A stretch of DNA of 8,908 nucleotides from Planctomycetaceae bacterium (GTDB lineage: Bacteria; Planctomycetota; Planctomycetia; Pirellulales; Thermoguttaceae). Shown piece after piece: positions 1-6,323 of the stretch; positions within the stretch are counted from its first letter, which is position 1, and each line of letters opens with the position of its first letter. The stretch covers positions 1 through 8,908 of the forward strand of contig JAISNF010000380.1 in assembly GCA_031276415.1 (NCBI GenBank), written 5' to 3'. The translations under genes and the position numbers were made by a program. The notes beneath the pieces were generated by a model. The model saw only the letters and a list, made by a program, of their open reading frames with translations, had not been told where the DNA came from and did no database searches.

Positions 1-1
1 A

Positions 2-658
2 TCAGGTACAGAATTACTCAAACTTACAGGGCATACCGACTGGGTGAAATCCGTTTGTTTTTCCCCAGACGGCAAGGAAGTACTGACGGGAAGCGACGAC
101 AATACCGCCCGAATCTGGGATGCGGGCGCATCGGATCAGAGTATTGCCAAAGAGACGCAACTTCGGAAAAAGGCGGAAAACGGAAACGCCGAAGAACAAT
201 TTAAACTAGGAAACCTCTATTATAACGGAGACGGCGTATCTAAAAATATCGAGGAAGCATTAAGATGGTGGAAGAAGGCGGGATTACAGGGACATCAAGG
301 ATCCGTCGACGCATTGCAAAAACATGCAAGAGCAACTATTGCCGCAGAACAACGAAAACAGGAAGAAGAACAGCGAAAGCGGGAAGAAGAAGAACGGCAA
401 CAGGCAGCAGCCCGTGCTTCATCCTCATCTTCCGGTAGCGGTAGTAGCGGTTCGTACTCCGGCGGCGAGTCCCGACCAAGACAGTTGAAAATATGTCCCA
501 ACTGTTCTGGTACAACACAGCAGCAATGTTTCAGTTGCGATGGTAAAGGAATAACATACAAACTATTTGAGGGCGAGAAAAGATGTTACAGATGTGGCGG
601 TAACGGCAGAATAGAATGCTCTACGTGCGGCGGTCGTGGTAATCTCGGATATGAATAA
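2..658 (+). CDS. WD40 / Sel1 / DnaJ-type zinc-finger fusion protein, 5' end outside window
   Basis: The frame is open from the left edge to a TAA, giving 218 visible residues. A GTG at 44 lies inside a WD40 repeat and is not the real start. Visible residues 5-41 form one WD40 repeat (TGH near its start, then SPDG, closing with IWD), so a beta-propeller probably lies upstream. Residues about 57-95 are one Sel1 repeat (EEQFKLGNLYYNGDGV, then EALRWWKKA). Residues 110-137 are an E/R/Q-rich probable coiled coil, followed by a Ser/Gly linker. Residues 165-213 carry four CxxC pairs: CPNCSGTT, CFSCDGKG, CYRCGGNG and CSTCGGRG. The last three fit the CxxCxGxG pattern of DnaJ zinc domains exactly, and the first lacks the final glycine. 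No J-domain HPD motif is visible. I infer a protein-interaction or scaffold role; the substrate is unknown. The domain calls are firmer than the function. Confidence 0.85.
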   Translation, partial: SGTELLKLTGHTDWVKSVCFSPDGKEVLTGSDDNTARIWDAGASDQSIAKETQLRKKAENGNAEEQFKLGNLYYNGDGVSKNIEEALRWWKKAGLQGHQGSVDALQKHARATIAAEQRKQEEEQRKREEEERQQAAARASSSSSGSGSSGSYSGGESRPRQLKICPNCSGTTQQQCFSCDGKGITYKLFEGEKRCYRCGGNGRIECSTCGGRGNLGYE

Positions 659-720
659 TATTTCATCGGAATGTTCATAAATGTCGCAACGATTGTTTAA
701 ACAACCTCAACAGCCATGAA

Positions 721-795
721 TCCACAACAAAACAAACCTCATTACCTAATTACCTCCATTATTTTTTTAATGAGGTAATGAGGTTGTTGTGTGGA
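721..795. repeat. Imperfect inverted repeat downstream of the WD40/Sel1 gene
   Basis: CCTCATTACCT (737-747) pairs perfectly with AGGTAATGAGG (773-783). Inside it, ATTA (749-752) pairs with TAAT (768-771). Outside it, TCCACA (721-726) pairs with TGTGGA (790-795). The loop contains a T7 run, but no T-run follows the stem, so this is not a classic intrinsic terminator. It could be a transcript-end structure for the upstream gene or a small dispersed palindrome. Confidence 0.55.
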
Positions 796-822
796 GGATT
801 CGTTTTCTACTGAGGTTGTTTT

Positions 823-851
823 GTAAAGAAAAATTAGGTTGAAATGAGGTT
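823..851 (+). repeat. 29-bp direct repeat, copy 1
   Basis: This stretch, beginning GTAAAGAAAAATTAGG and ending AAATGAGGTT, recurs without mismatch at 2833-2861. The two copies bracket the exported Sel1 gene about 2 kb apart in the same orientation. Internally it holds two imperfect units, AAATTAGGTTG and AAATGAGGTT, matching the AGGTT motif cluster just upstream. Confidence 0.85.
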
Positions 852-857
852 ATGGGA

Positions 858-889
<32 letters not shown>

Positions 890-930
890 AAAGATTTTAG
901 AGACGCCCAGATATTAAACCTCGCTCATTA

Positions 931-948
931 GCGGTTGAGTACAACCGC
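931..948. other. Short perfect hairpin
   Basis: GCGGTTG (931-937) and CAACCGC (942-948) form a 7-bp perfect stem around the loop AGTA. AGACGCCCA occurs on both sides (901-909 and 958-966). A T6 run begins at 972, 23 bases after the stem, which is too far for a typical intrinsic terminator. Confidence 0.5.
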
Positions 949-975
949 ATGCAGGCAAGACGCCCAAACGCTTTT

Positions 976-1043
976 TTCCGTTGCGTTATTTCAAAAACGG
1001 AACATTTTAGATTTTTGGAATGGCGGAGACGTGTTGTTTCCGT
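976..1043 (+). promoter_or_regulatory. Possible alternative leader hairpins before the Sel1 gene
   Basis: TTCCGTT (976-982) is complementary to AACGGAA (996-1002). That second segment can instead pair with TTCCGT (1038-1043). The two stems are mutually exclusive and end about 40 bases before the start codon. This could be a leader switch or chance complementarity in AT-rich DNA. Transcription would have to start before 976 for it to matter, and no strong promoter is visible there. Confidence 0.25.
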
Positions 1044-1072
1044 CAAAAAATTTTTTAACAACCTTTTAAGAA

Positions 1073-1077
1073 AAGGA
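1073..1077 (+). promoter_or_regulatory. Ribosome binding site of the exported Sel1 protein
   Basis: AAGGA lies 8 bases before the ATG at 1086. It is the best Shine-Dalgarno-like sequence in the window, and it supports that start together with the signal peptide that follows immediately. Confidence 0.6.
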
Positions 1078-1085
1078 AAATTTAC

Positions 1086-2531
1086 ATGAGAATGATTTTA
1101 AGTATTCGCAATTACGCGATTTTGGGATTGTTGTTTGTTGCGGTTTTGGGAACGTCCCTTTTTGCCGCCGAACCGATTGTCCTCAATGGGCATACTAATG
1201 ATGCGGAAACCGGATCTAACAATACAGGATCTGTCAAAGAGATATTCACCGGCAAGGTCAAAGTTACTAAAGACACGCCGATTGCGGAATTGAAACAGTT
1301 GGCGGACAAGGAAGTTCCAGAAGCGTTATGGGAATTGTCTAACCGCTATGTTGACGGCAGAAACGGCTGCGATAAAGACCAGACGAAGGCGGATAACTAC
1401 CTGACCCACTGCTCAAAACTCGCCGACAGCGGAAACACAACTGCACAACTTGCACGCGGATTATGTCTCTGGAAAGGTATCGGGACGCCGAGAAATCAAA
1501 AAGAAGCAATCGAATGGATCAACAAATCCGCTGCACAAAATAATGAATATGCGGAATTCTTTTTGGGCAATATCTATGCCGGTGACAATGATTTCGATCC
1601 TGATTACAAGAAAGCCGTAAAACATTTCCAACGGTCAGCGGAATTAGGATTTGCCGGAGCACAAAATTTTCTTGCTCTGTGTTACTTTGCAGGTTCGGAT
1701 AAACTCGATATCCCACAGGATTTAACCCAATCCGTCAAATGGCTGCGTAAGGCAGCAGAGCAAGGCGATGATCATGCACAGACATTTTTAGCCGGTCTTT
1801 ATATGGAAGGTAATGGAGTTCCGCTAGACAGGGCGGAAGGCGAAAAATTGTTCCGCAAAGCCGCTGCACAAGGAAATAAAGATGCGAAAAACTTTTTGGA
1901 ACGCATAGAAAAGGAAAAAGCAGAAGCAAAAGCAGAAACAAACAAACAAAAAGAAATCGACAAAACCAACAATCACAATGAAACCGCTGAAATCCGCCAG
2001 TTGTACAAAAAATTCGAGAACGGCGACACTCATTCCCTTTACAAAATCGGCTGCATTTACCGTGATGGAAAAGGTGTGCCGGTCAATTTGGATAAAGCCG
2101 AAGCGTATTTCAATGCGTGCTTTTGTGTTGCCGAAATGTTCGAACTGGCGAATAACCGTCCGTTTCCCAACGGCGGATTGTATCAGCAGGCATTGGCAGA
2201 TGTTAAACAACGTAAAAGCAGAACCGCCACGCAAACAAATACTACAGTTACGCGACCAGTTCCGCGACCAGTTACGCAGACGGGCTGGTCTTCGTGGAAA
2301 AAACCGGATAGGACTGCCCAACGGTATTTGGGACAAATCAATAATGTTTGGATGGGGGCACAGTTTTCTTTACAGCGTTACCGTGTATCCGGCGATACCT
2401 ATCAGTTTAAATGTTCAGCACGCTCGGCAGGACTTGCCCCCGGTTCCAGAAACCGGAGTTGGACAGAGATAATTACGGCGAACTTTCCGAATGGACAACT
2501 GGATGAAGGAAGTATCAAATCAGATCAATAA
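1086..2531 (+). CDS. Exported Sel1-repeat (TPR-like) protein
   Basis: This gene encodes 481 residues with an N-terminal signal peptide: Arg2 and Arg8, a hydrophobic core at about 10-26, and likely cleavage near LFA|AEP at residues 27-28. Sel1-type helical repeats of about 36-40 residues follow at roughly 77-116, 117-153, 154-189, 190-227 and 228-264, recognisable by patterns such as AQTFLAGLYMEGNGVP and WLRKAAEQG. A Lys/Glu/Ala-rich coiled-coil linker (about 271-308) separates a sixth repeat (about 314-345). A Thr/Pro/Val linker (about 378-400) leads to a C-terminal segment of about 80 residues that I do not recognise. Sel1 repeats form protein-binding solenoids, so I infer an extracytoplasmic scaffold or adaptor. 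The upstream plus-strand gene also carries a Sel1 repeat, but 427 bp of repeat-rich DNA lies between them, so one operon is doubtful. No catalytic motif is visible. Confidence 0.88.
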   Translation: MRMILSIRNYAILGLLFVAVLGTSLFAAEPIVLNGHTNDAETGSNNTGSVKEIFTGKVKVTKDTPIAELKQLADKEVPEALWELSNRYVDGRNGCDKDQTKADNYLTHCSKLADSGNTTAQLARGLCLWKGIGTPRNQKEAIEWINKSAAQNNEYAEFFLGNIYAGDNDFDPDYKKAVKHFQRSAELGFAGAQNFLALCYFAGSDKLDIPQDLTQSVKWLRKAAEQGDDHAQTFLAGLYMEGNGVPLDRAEGEKLFRKAAAQGNKDAKNFLERIEKEKAEAKAETNKQKEIDKTNNHNETAEIRQLYKKFENGDTHSLYKIGCIYRDGKGVPVNLDKAEAYFNACFCVAEMFELANNRPFPNGGLYQQALADVKQRKSRTATQTNTTVTRPVPRPVTQTGWSSWKKPDRTAQRYLGQINNVWMGAQFSLQRYRVSGDTYQFKCSARSAGLAPGSRNRSWTEIITANFPNGQLDEGSIKSDQ

Positions 2532-2644
2532 TAGACAGTATCCCGTCGAAATATACTTTTTACACTTGAGATTACGGTTCTTGTAAATATGCGAAACGTG
2601 TTTGTCCTTAAAAAACGCACACATTTTATAATTACATCAAAAAT

Positions 2645-2702
2645 AAAAAACGTATTCTCAAGTGTGATGAGCATGCTATTCACACTTTAAAATACGTTTT
2701 TT
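2645..2702. terminator. Bidirectional intrinsic terminator between convergent genes
   Basis: The left arm AAAAAACGTATT (2645-2656) plus AAGTGTGA (2660-2667) pairs with TCACACTT (2680-2687) plus AATACGTTTTTT (2691-2702). A 3x3 internal loop interrupts the stem and the apical loop is 12 bases. The A6 and T6 ends give a U-tract in either direction. It lies between the stop of the plus-strand Sel1 gene and the stop of the minus-strand VWA gene, as expected for a shared terminator. Confidence 0.75.
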
Positions 2703-2780
2703 AATTTGATTTTTTTTGTAGCGATAATCTTAAACTGTTAGCGATTAAGTTTTTGTTTACTGACGCCTGCCTAGCTATCT

Positions 2781-2819
2781 GTAGAGATACAATGCATTGC
2801 GTCTCTACTGCGTTTTTTT
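2781..2819 (+). terminator. Palindrome with T-tract, terminator-like
   Basis: GTAGAGA-TA-CAATG (2781-2794) is followed immediately by CATTG-CG-TCTCTAC (2795-2808), a near-perfect palindrome with a two-base mismatch. TGCG and a T7 run (2813-2819) come next. It could be a backup terminator for the plus-strand gene. The compact palindrome around TCTCTAC also resembles small dispersed palindromic repeats of bacterial genomes. Confidence 0.5.
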
Positions 2820-2832
2820 GTCAAATGATTTC

Positions 2833-2861
2833 GTAAAGAAAAATTAGGTTGAAATGAGGTT
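2833..2861 (+). repeat. 29-bp direct repeat, copy 2
   Basis: This matches 823-851 base for base in the same orientation. The flanks differ, so the shared block is limited to about 29 bp, with only patchy similarity beyond it. Confidence 0.85.
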
Positions 2862-3001
2862 GCAGAAAATAAATTCAAAGTAAAAATTCGTAACCCGTTC
2901 ACGGAGATTCGTTTAAGAAGTTATCATAATGAAAAAATCATCAACGTCTATCTGCGTCATCTGCGGACAATTTTATTAACGTAATTTTCGGACTTGTTAT
3001 T

Positions 3002-5950
3002 TTATTTTCCGGTTCGGTTTTTTGAAGATTGTTTTGCCTTTTGTAACGCTTCGAAAACATCACCGGATGAAATAGACGAGTCCTCTTTTTGTTGCAATGT
3101 TGTTGCGGGAGTAACCGGTTGAGAATTTGAAACAGATGTTTCCGAAGGTTCTCGCTGCAATATTTTGCGTTGCGCTTTTCGCATTGTCAAACGACGGAAC
3201 AATGAAAGTGATTGAGTGTTTGAATCATCGTCGCTGTTGTTGTTTGTGTTTGTGTTACTGTTTGTGTTATTGCTGTTGCGGACTGCCGGCGAATAGTTTT
3301 GTAACCAAAAAGCAGGAATACGGCGAATCCGGTTGAGCAAACGATTGCCAAACACACTAATCCAACCGGTTCGCCGTTGAAAAATTTCCGCAACAAAACA
3401 AATAATCGCCGCATAAATCAACCAAGACGAAAGATCAAAATAACGCGGAACCTTCGGAATATCATTCCACATCGCCGGTAACTCCATCCGCTCACAACCT
3501 CCTGTTGCCGCCGCTAAATACCGAAGCGTTTCCGCTCCTTTACCGTTACCGGAAGGTCGGAACTCCGGCGAATACGGCAGGCAAACCGGCGGAAGTTGAA
3601 ACGGTTTGGGAACAGTTTCGCCCTTTTCTGTTAGCAAAACTGTTGCCTGAATTGTTTCGTTGCCCGTTAAAACAATATTGGCACCAAGCATGGACGGTTC
3701 CAACCAATGTAACAAAATCGTTTCCGTTTCCAAACCAACACCGGCAGTTTGTTTCAATATTGTTGCGGTCGGAAGTGTTGCGAAAGACTGATCCTGTTCA
3801 GGATCAAGATGTAACCGGATTTGACAACTTCCATCATCAAGTTGTTGTGTCAGCATCATATTGTTCGGCAATGTTTCCGTCCGTCCCGCCGTCCAACGCC
3901 CAAGACTTACAAGCATCGACGGATAATCTTTCCAATCAACCATTTGACCGGTAAACAAACCGTCAACTTGTCCCGTGTAACAAAGAACACGCCCCAAACC
4001 CGCTTGCCACGAAGCAATTACCGGTGCTTTGTAATCATCATCAGTTACCGCCGAAACCAAAGCACCTGTTTTTGCGTAACAAAGATTGTATCCGCCAAGA
4101 TTCGGCGGTGCGACCAATGTTGTTCCTGTCAACGTCATAATTCCACCGGTAAAATGAAACGGTGTCGGTTCTTCTAAAAAAGTGCTGCGGGAAATGGTGA
4201 ACGTGTCCAACGCAAACAAACGCGGTAAATCATTTGCCTGTTCGGTAAAATAAATGTTTCCGCCGCCAACTCTTGCAATATCTTTACAAAGTTCCGCCGT
4301 CATTCCGGCTTCCGTTCCCAACGCAATAACGCTACAAGTCATTCCGGCATTTTTACACGCGGTGAGAAGTTGAACGTAATCTTCGGGTTTTTCGGTATCG
4401 TCGGCATCGGTGAACAAAATAATGTGTTTTGTATCGGCTTGGGCTTGGGCAAGTATTTTGCTGGTTGCCGCCAAACCAACGTAAACAAAAATTCCGCCGC
4501 CGCCCGGTCCAACTGTTAAAATTGTATCACGGTCATTTTGCGGACTTGTGTTCTGTTTTAGCGGGATAATTGTCTGAACTCCGGTATCACAGGTTAAAAC
4601 GGCAACTTCATCCATTGGCGTTAAAATATTGAGAACTTCGGCAGCACCGAGATTGGCGAGATCCATTTTGATTTTTCCGCCCGGAATCATCATTCCCATC
4701 GAACCGGAACAATCCATTAAAATCGCAACAGCAACCGCTAATTTGCGATGTTCTTTTCGGAGTTCCATAGACACGGGCATAACAGCATCAAGCGGCGATT
4801 GATAATATCCGCCGAGAGCGTAAGAGTTTTTACCGCCGGTAAACATTAAGCCCGAACCGGTTTGTTTAATCCATTCGGTAACTAATTCCATACCCGAAAC
4901 TCCTATCTGCGCCGAAGACACGTTTTCCAGAACAATACCGGAATAACGGCTCAAAAACGGCAATGACCAACGGATTCCCAAACCGTCGGAGATTTCCGTT
5001 TCGATGGTGGAATTGTTCAGAATCTCCGCAAATTTTGAAACGGGAGCCGAACCGGTTTTTGATTGAGGAACGAGAACGAGCAAGGGTTTATTTCCTTCAA
5101 CGCCGACTAATTTTCGCGCAAAATTATTTTCGGGAACGGGATCATTTTCTTGTCCGCGAATCCGAAATTCACAAGACAATGCGCCGGGAGTTTCGGCTTT
5201 GAGTTGAAAGTCGAAGCGGTTATTTCCTGTTGTCAGGGAGCGAGTTCCTGTTTTGGCAACAATTCCGTTTTGCAAGAGTTCATATTCCACATCCTGAGTT
5301 ACCGGAACATTAACCCAAGCGGTTACTCTGAACACTTCTTCCGGCAAAACGCGATCCGGTGCATCAATTGAATGGATTGCAATATCGCCGACATTGGGGC
5401 GTTCGATTAGCCGATAATCGACAGCGATGCCGCGTTGAACGAGTTGGGCAACCAATTGATTGGGCTGATCGCCTGTCCAGCGACCATCGGACAAAATGAG
5501 CAATCGTCCTTTATCACCAACAGGAATTAACGACAATGCGTTTTCGAGAGCACCGTTTAAGTTTGAAGCGTCGGCTTGGATATCGGCGGTAAATTCTCCG
5601 AATGTTCCGGCGGCAAGTCCGGCTGGAATTCGTTCGGGAAAAGATTTTGCTCCGAATGAAACAACACCGAGACGATTTTCTTTACCGATATGATTGAGCA
5701 ACAAATTGACGGCGTGTTTTTGTGCGGTTGCCGAACCGGTTGGCATGGAACGGCTTCGGTCGGCAACAACAATAATTGTTCCGCTACGTGCCGGCAATTT
5801 GAGCATTGGTTGTGTCATTGCCAAAACAACCAGCAACAAAATTGCAAAACGCAAAACGATTAACAATTGCGTTGGTATTCGCCAAAAATAAAGCGAACAC
5901 GCAATCGGAATCAAAAGAAAAAACCAAATCGGCTGCTGAAAAAACATCAT
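3002..5950 (-). CDS. Membrane protein with two VWA domains and a glutamine-amidotransferase-like segment
   Basis: This gene encodes 982 residues. Two hydrophobic segments (about 8-23 and 29-46) begin the protein. VWA domain 1 (about 57-190) has a MIDAS motif D64-x-S66-x-S68 and LSDG at 153-156. A beta-rich segment (about 190-285) follows. Residues about 287-397 (LLVLV, SGLMFTGGKNSYALGGY, PLDAVMPVSM) resemble the GATase1-like domain found in similar planctomycete proteins. VWA domain 2 (about 404-585) has a MIDAS D413-x-S415-x-S417 and FTDADDTEKPEDY at 513-525. A C-terminal membrane helix lies at about 841-857. The tail is polar, with an Asn/Ser/Thr/Asp-rich stretch at about 892-912. VWA domains bind metal and partner proteins, so I infer a large extracytoplasmic interaction platform anchored at both ends. 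No amidotransferase catalytic triad is evident. Two ATGs are adjacent (5950 and 5947), and no good Shine-Dalgarno precedes them. Confidence 0.88.
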   Translation of the reverse strand: MMFFQQPIWFFLLIPIACSLYFWRIPTQLLIVLRFAILLLVVLAMTQPMLKLPARSGTIIVVADRSRSMPTGSATAQKHAVNLLLNHIGKENRLGVVSFGAKSFPERIPAGLAAGTFGEFTADIQADASNLNGALENALSLIPVGDKGRLLILSDGRWTGDQPNQLVAQLVQRGIAVDYRLIERPNVGDIAIHSIDAPDRVLPEEVFRVTAWVNVPVTQDVEYELLQNGIVAKTGTRSLTTGNNRFDFQLKAETPGALSCEFRIRGQENDPVPENNFARKLVGVEGNKPLLVLVPQSKTGSAPVSKFAEILNNSTIETEISDGLGIRWSLPFLSRYSGIVLENVSSAQIGVSGMELVTEWIKQTGSGLMFTGGKNSYALGGYYQSPLDAVMPVSMELRKEHRKLAVAVAILMDCSGSMGMMIPGGKIKMDLANLGAAEVLNILTPMDEVAVLTCDTGVQTIIPLKQNTSPQNDRDTILTVGPGGGGIFVYVGLAATSKILAQAQADTKHIILFTDADDTEKPEDYVQLLTACKNAGMTCSVIALGTEAGMTAELCKDIARVGGGNIYFTEQANDLPRLFALDTFTISRSTFLEEPTPFHFTGGIMTLTGTTLVAPPNLGGYNLCYAKTGALVSAVTDDDYKAPVIASWQAGLGRVLCYTGQVDGLFTGQMVDWKDYPSMLVSLGRWTAGRTETLPNNMMLTQQLDDGSCQIRLHLDPEQDQSFATLPTATILKQTAGVGLETETILLHWLEPSMLGANIVLTGNETIQATVLLTEKGETVPKPFQLPPVCLPYSPEFRPSGNGKGAETLRYLAAATGGCERMELPAMWNDIPKVPRYFDLSSWLIYAAIICFVAEIFQRRTGWISVFGNRLLNRIRRIPAFWLQNYSPAVRNSNNTNSNTNTNNNSDDDSNTQSLSLFRRLTMRKAQRKILQREPSETSVSNSQPVTPATTLQQKEDSSISSGDVFEALQKAKQSSKNRTGK
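3215..3277 (-). repeat. Low-complexity Asn/Ser/Thr/Asp codon tract in the VWA protein tail
   Basis: AAC/AAT/ACA-type codons encode about 21 polar residues (892-912 of the VWA protein). The plus strand reads as GTTTGTGTT-like repeats. The in-frame composition suggests expansion by slippage in a tolerant cytoplasmic tail. Confidence 0.7.
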
Positions 5951-5972
5951 CCCAATAGTCTAAACCCCAACT

Positions 5973-5978
5973 ATTATA
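5973..5978 (-). promoter_or_regulatory. Possible -10 element of the VWA gene
   Basis: TATAAT on the minus strand ends 22 bases before the ATG at 5950. No matching -35 hexamer is found at the usual distance; TTGAAA lies immediately next to it, which is too close. The region is AT-rich, so chance occurrence is likely. Confidence 0.2.
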
Positions 5979-5997
5979 ATTTCAAGATAGAGTATTT

Positions 5998-6104
5998 AGT
6001 GGATAGTGGAGAGTTGATAGTGGAGAGTTTCGCAAGCGTGCTATTTTATCGAACCTTTTTAATCCGCCTGCGCCAACTATTCACTATTCACTACTAACTA
6101 TTGG
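5998..6104. repeat. Inverted-repeat element with ATAGTGGA / TTCACTA arms
   Basis: The left arm contains a 14-bp tandem, ATAGTGGAGAGTTG (6003-6016), repeated at 6017-6029. The right arm (6075-6092, AACTATTCACTATTCACT) is complementary to 5998-6015 at 15 of 18 positions. Inside, CGCAAGCG (6031-6038) and the complement of CGCCTGCG (6065-6072) extend the pairing. This could form a cruciform or a stem of about 100 nt. It encodes nothing and looks like a MITE-like or dispersed intergenic repeat. Confidence 0.6.
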
Positions 6105-6130
6105 CAACTTCTAAAAACCGGTTTTTTATT

Positions 6131-6290
6131 TAACCACAGAAAAATTGAACCACAGAGAACACAGAGTTCACAGAGAGGAAATTTTAAAAAATTATTTTAG
6201 ATCAAAAGTTAATTATAATTAAAATTAACATTTTGATTCCAATTAAAAATTAAAAAATTCCTCTGTGTTCTCTGTGTCCTTTGTGGTTAA
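6131..6290. repeat. Nested inverted-repeat element with AACCACAGAG-type arms
   Basis: The left arm (6145-6180) is built from GAACCACAGAGAACACAGAG and CACAGAGAGGAA. The right arm (6258-6290, TTCCTCTGTGTTC through TTTGTGGTTAA) is its imperfect reverse complement. A partial extra copy, TTAACCACAGA, begins at about 6129. Nested inside, ATCAAAAGTTAATT (6201-6214) pairs with AATTAACATTTTGAT (6223-6237) with one bulged base. The core is almost pure A/T. Arms made of ACACAGAG units resemble a repeat type I recall from intergenic DNA of diverse bacteria. It lies just after the sialidase stop and could also serve as its transcript-end stem. Confidence 0.7.
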
Positions 6291-6323
6291 TAAAAAGGTT
6301 AATAAAAATAAATTTGTAATTTT

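Larger units (their letters stand above)
2532..3001. other. Non-coding region between convergent genes
   Basis: No gene is supported here. It contains a long terminator-like hairpin with A and T runs on either side (2645-2702), a compact palindrome followed by a T7 run (2781-2819), the second copy of the 29-bp direct repeat (2833-2861), and a short tandem pair ATCTGCGTC-ATCTGCGGA (2950-2967). TAGCGAT occurs twice around 2720-2746 with no obvious meaning. Confidence 0.7.
5951..6323. other. Non-coding region with two inverted-repeat elements
   Basis: This is the gap between the sialidase stop and the VWA start, both on the minus strand. It contains a weak -10-like hexamer for the VWA gene, an ATAGTGGA-type inverted repeat (5998-6104), and a larger CACAGAG-type nested inverted repeat (6131-6290) with a very AT-rich core. 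Its length and repeat content argue against co-transcription of the two genes. Confidence 0.7.

Noticed and set aside
44..658. GTG at 44 as the true start of the first gene
   Set aside because: The frame is open to the left edge and residues before the GTG complete a WD40 repeat (TGHTDW), so the gene is truncated by the window.
1824..2336. 170-residue minus-strand frame under the Sel1 gene
   Set aside because: Phe/Cys-rich composition mirrors the Lys/Glu/Ala-rich coiled coil on the other strand, and the plus-strand gene has clear domains and a ribosome binding site.
1978..2472. Second plus-strand frame inside the Sel1 gene, possibly a frameshifted C-terminus
   Set aside because: The main frame stays open with a sixth Sel1 repeat and protein-like composition through 2531, so no frameshift is needed.
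3127..3336. Cys-rich plus-strand reading frame with CCCLCLCYC-like sequence
   Set aside because: It is antisense to the Asn/Asp-rich tail codons of the VWA protein; the Cys codons are the complement of the low-complexity tract.
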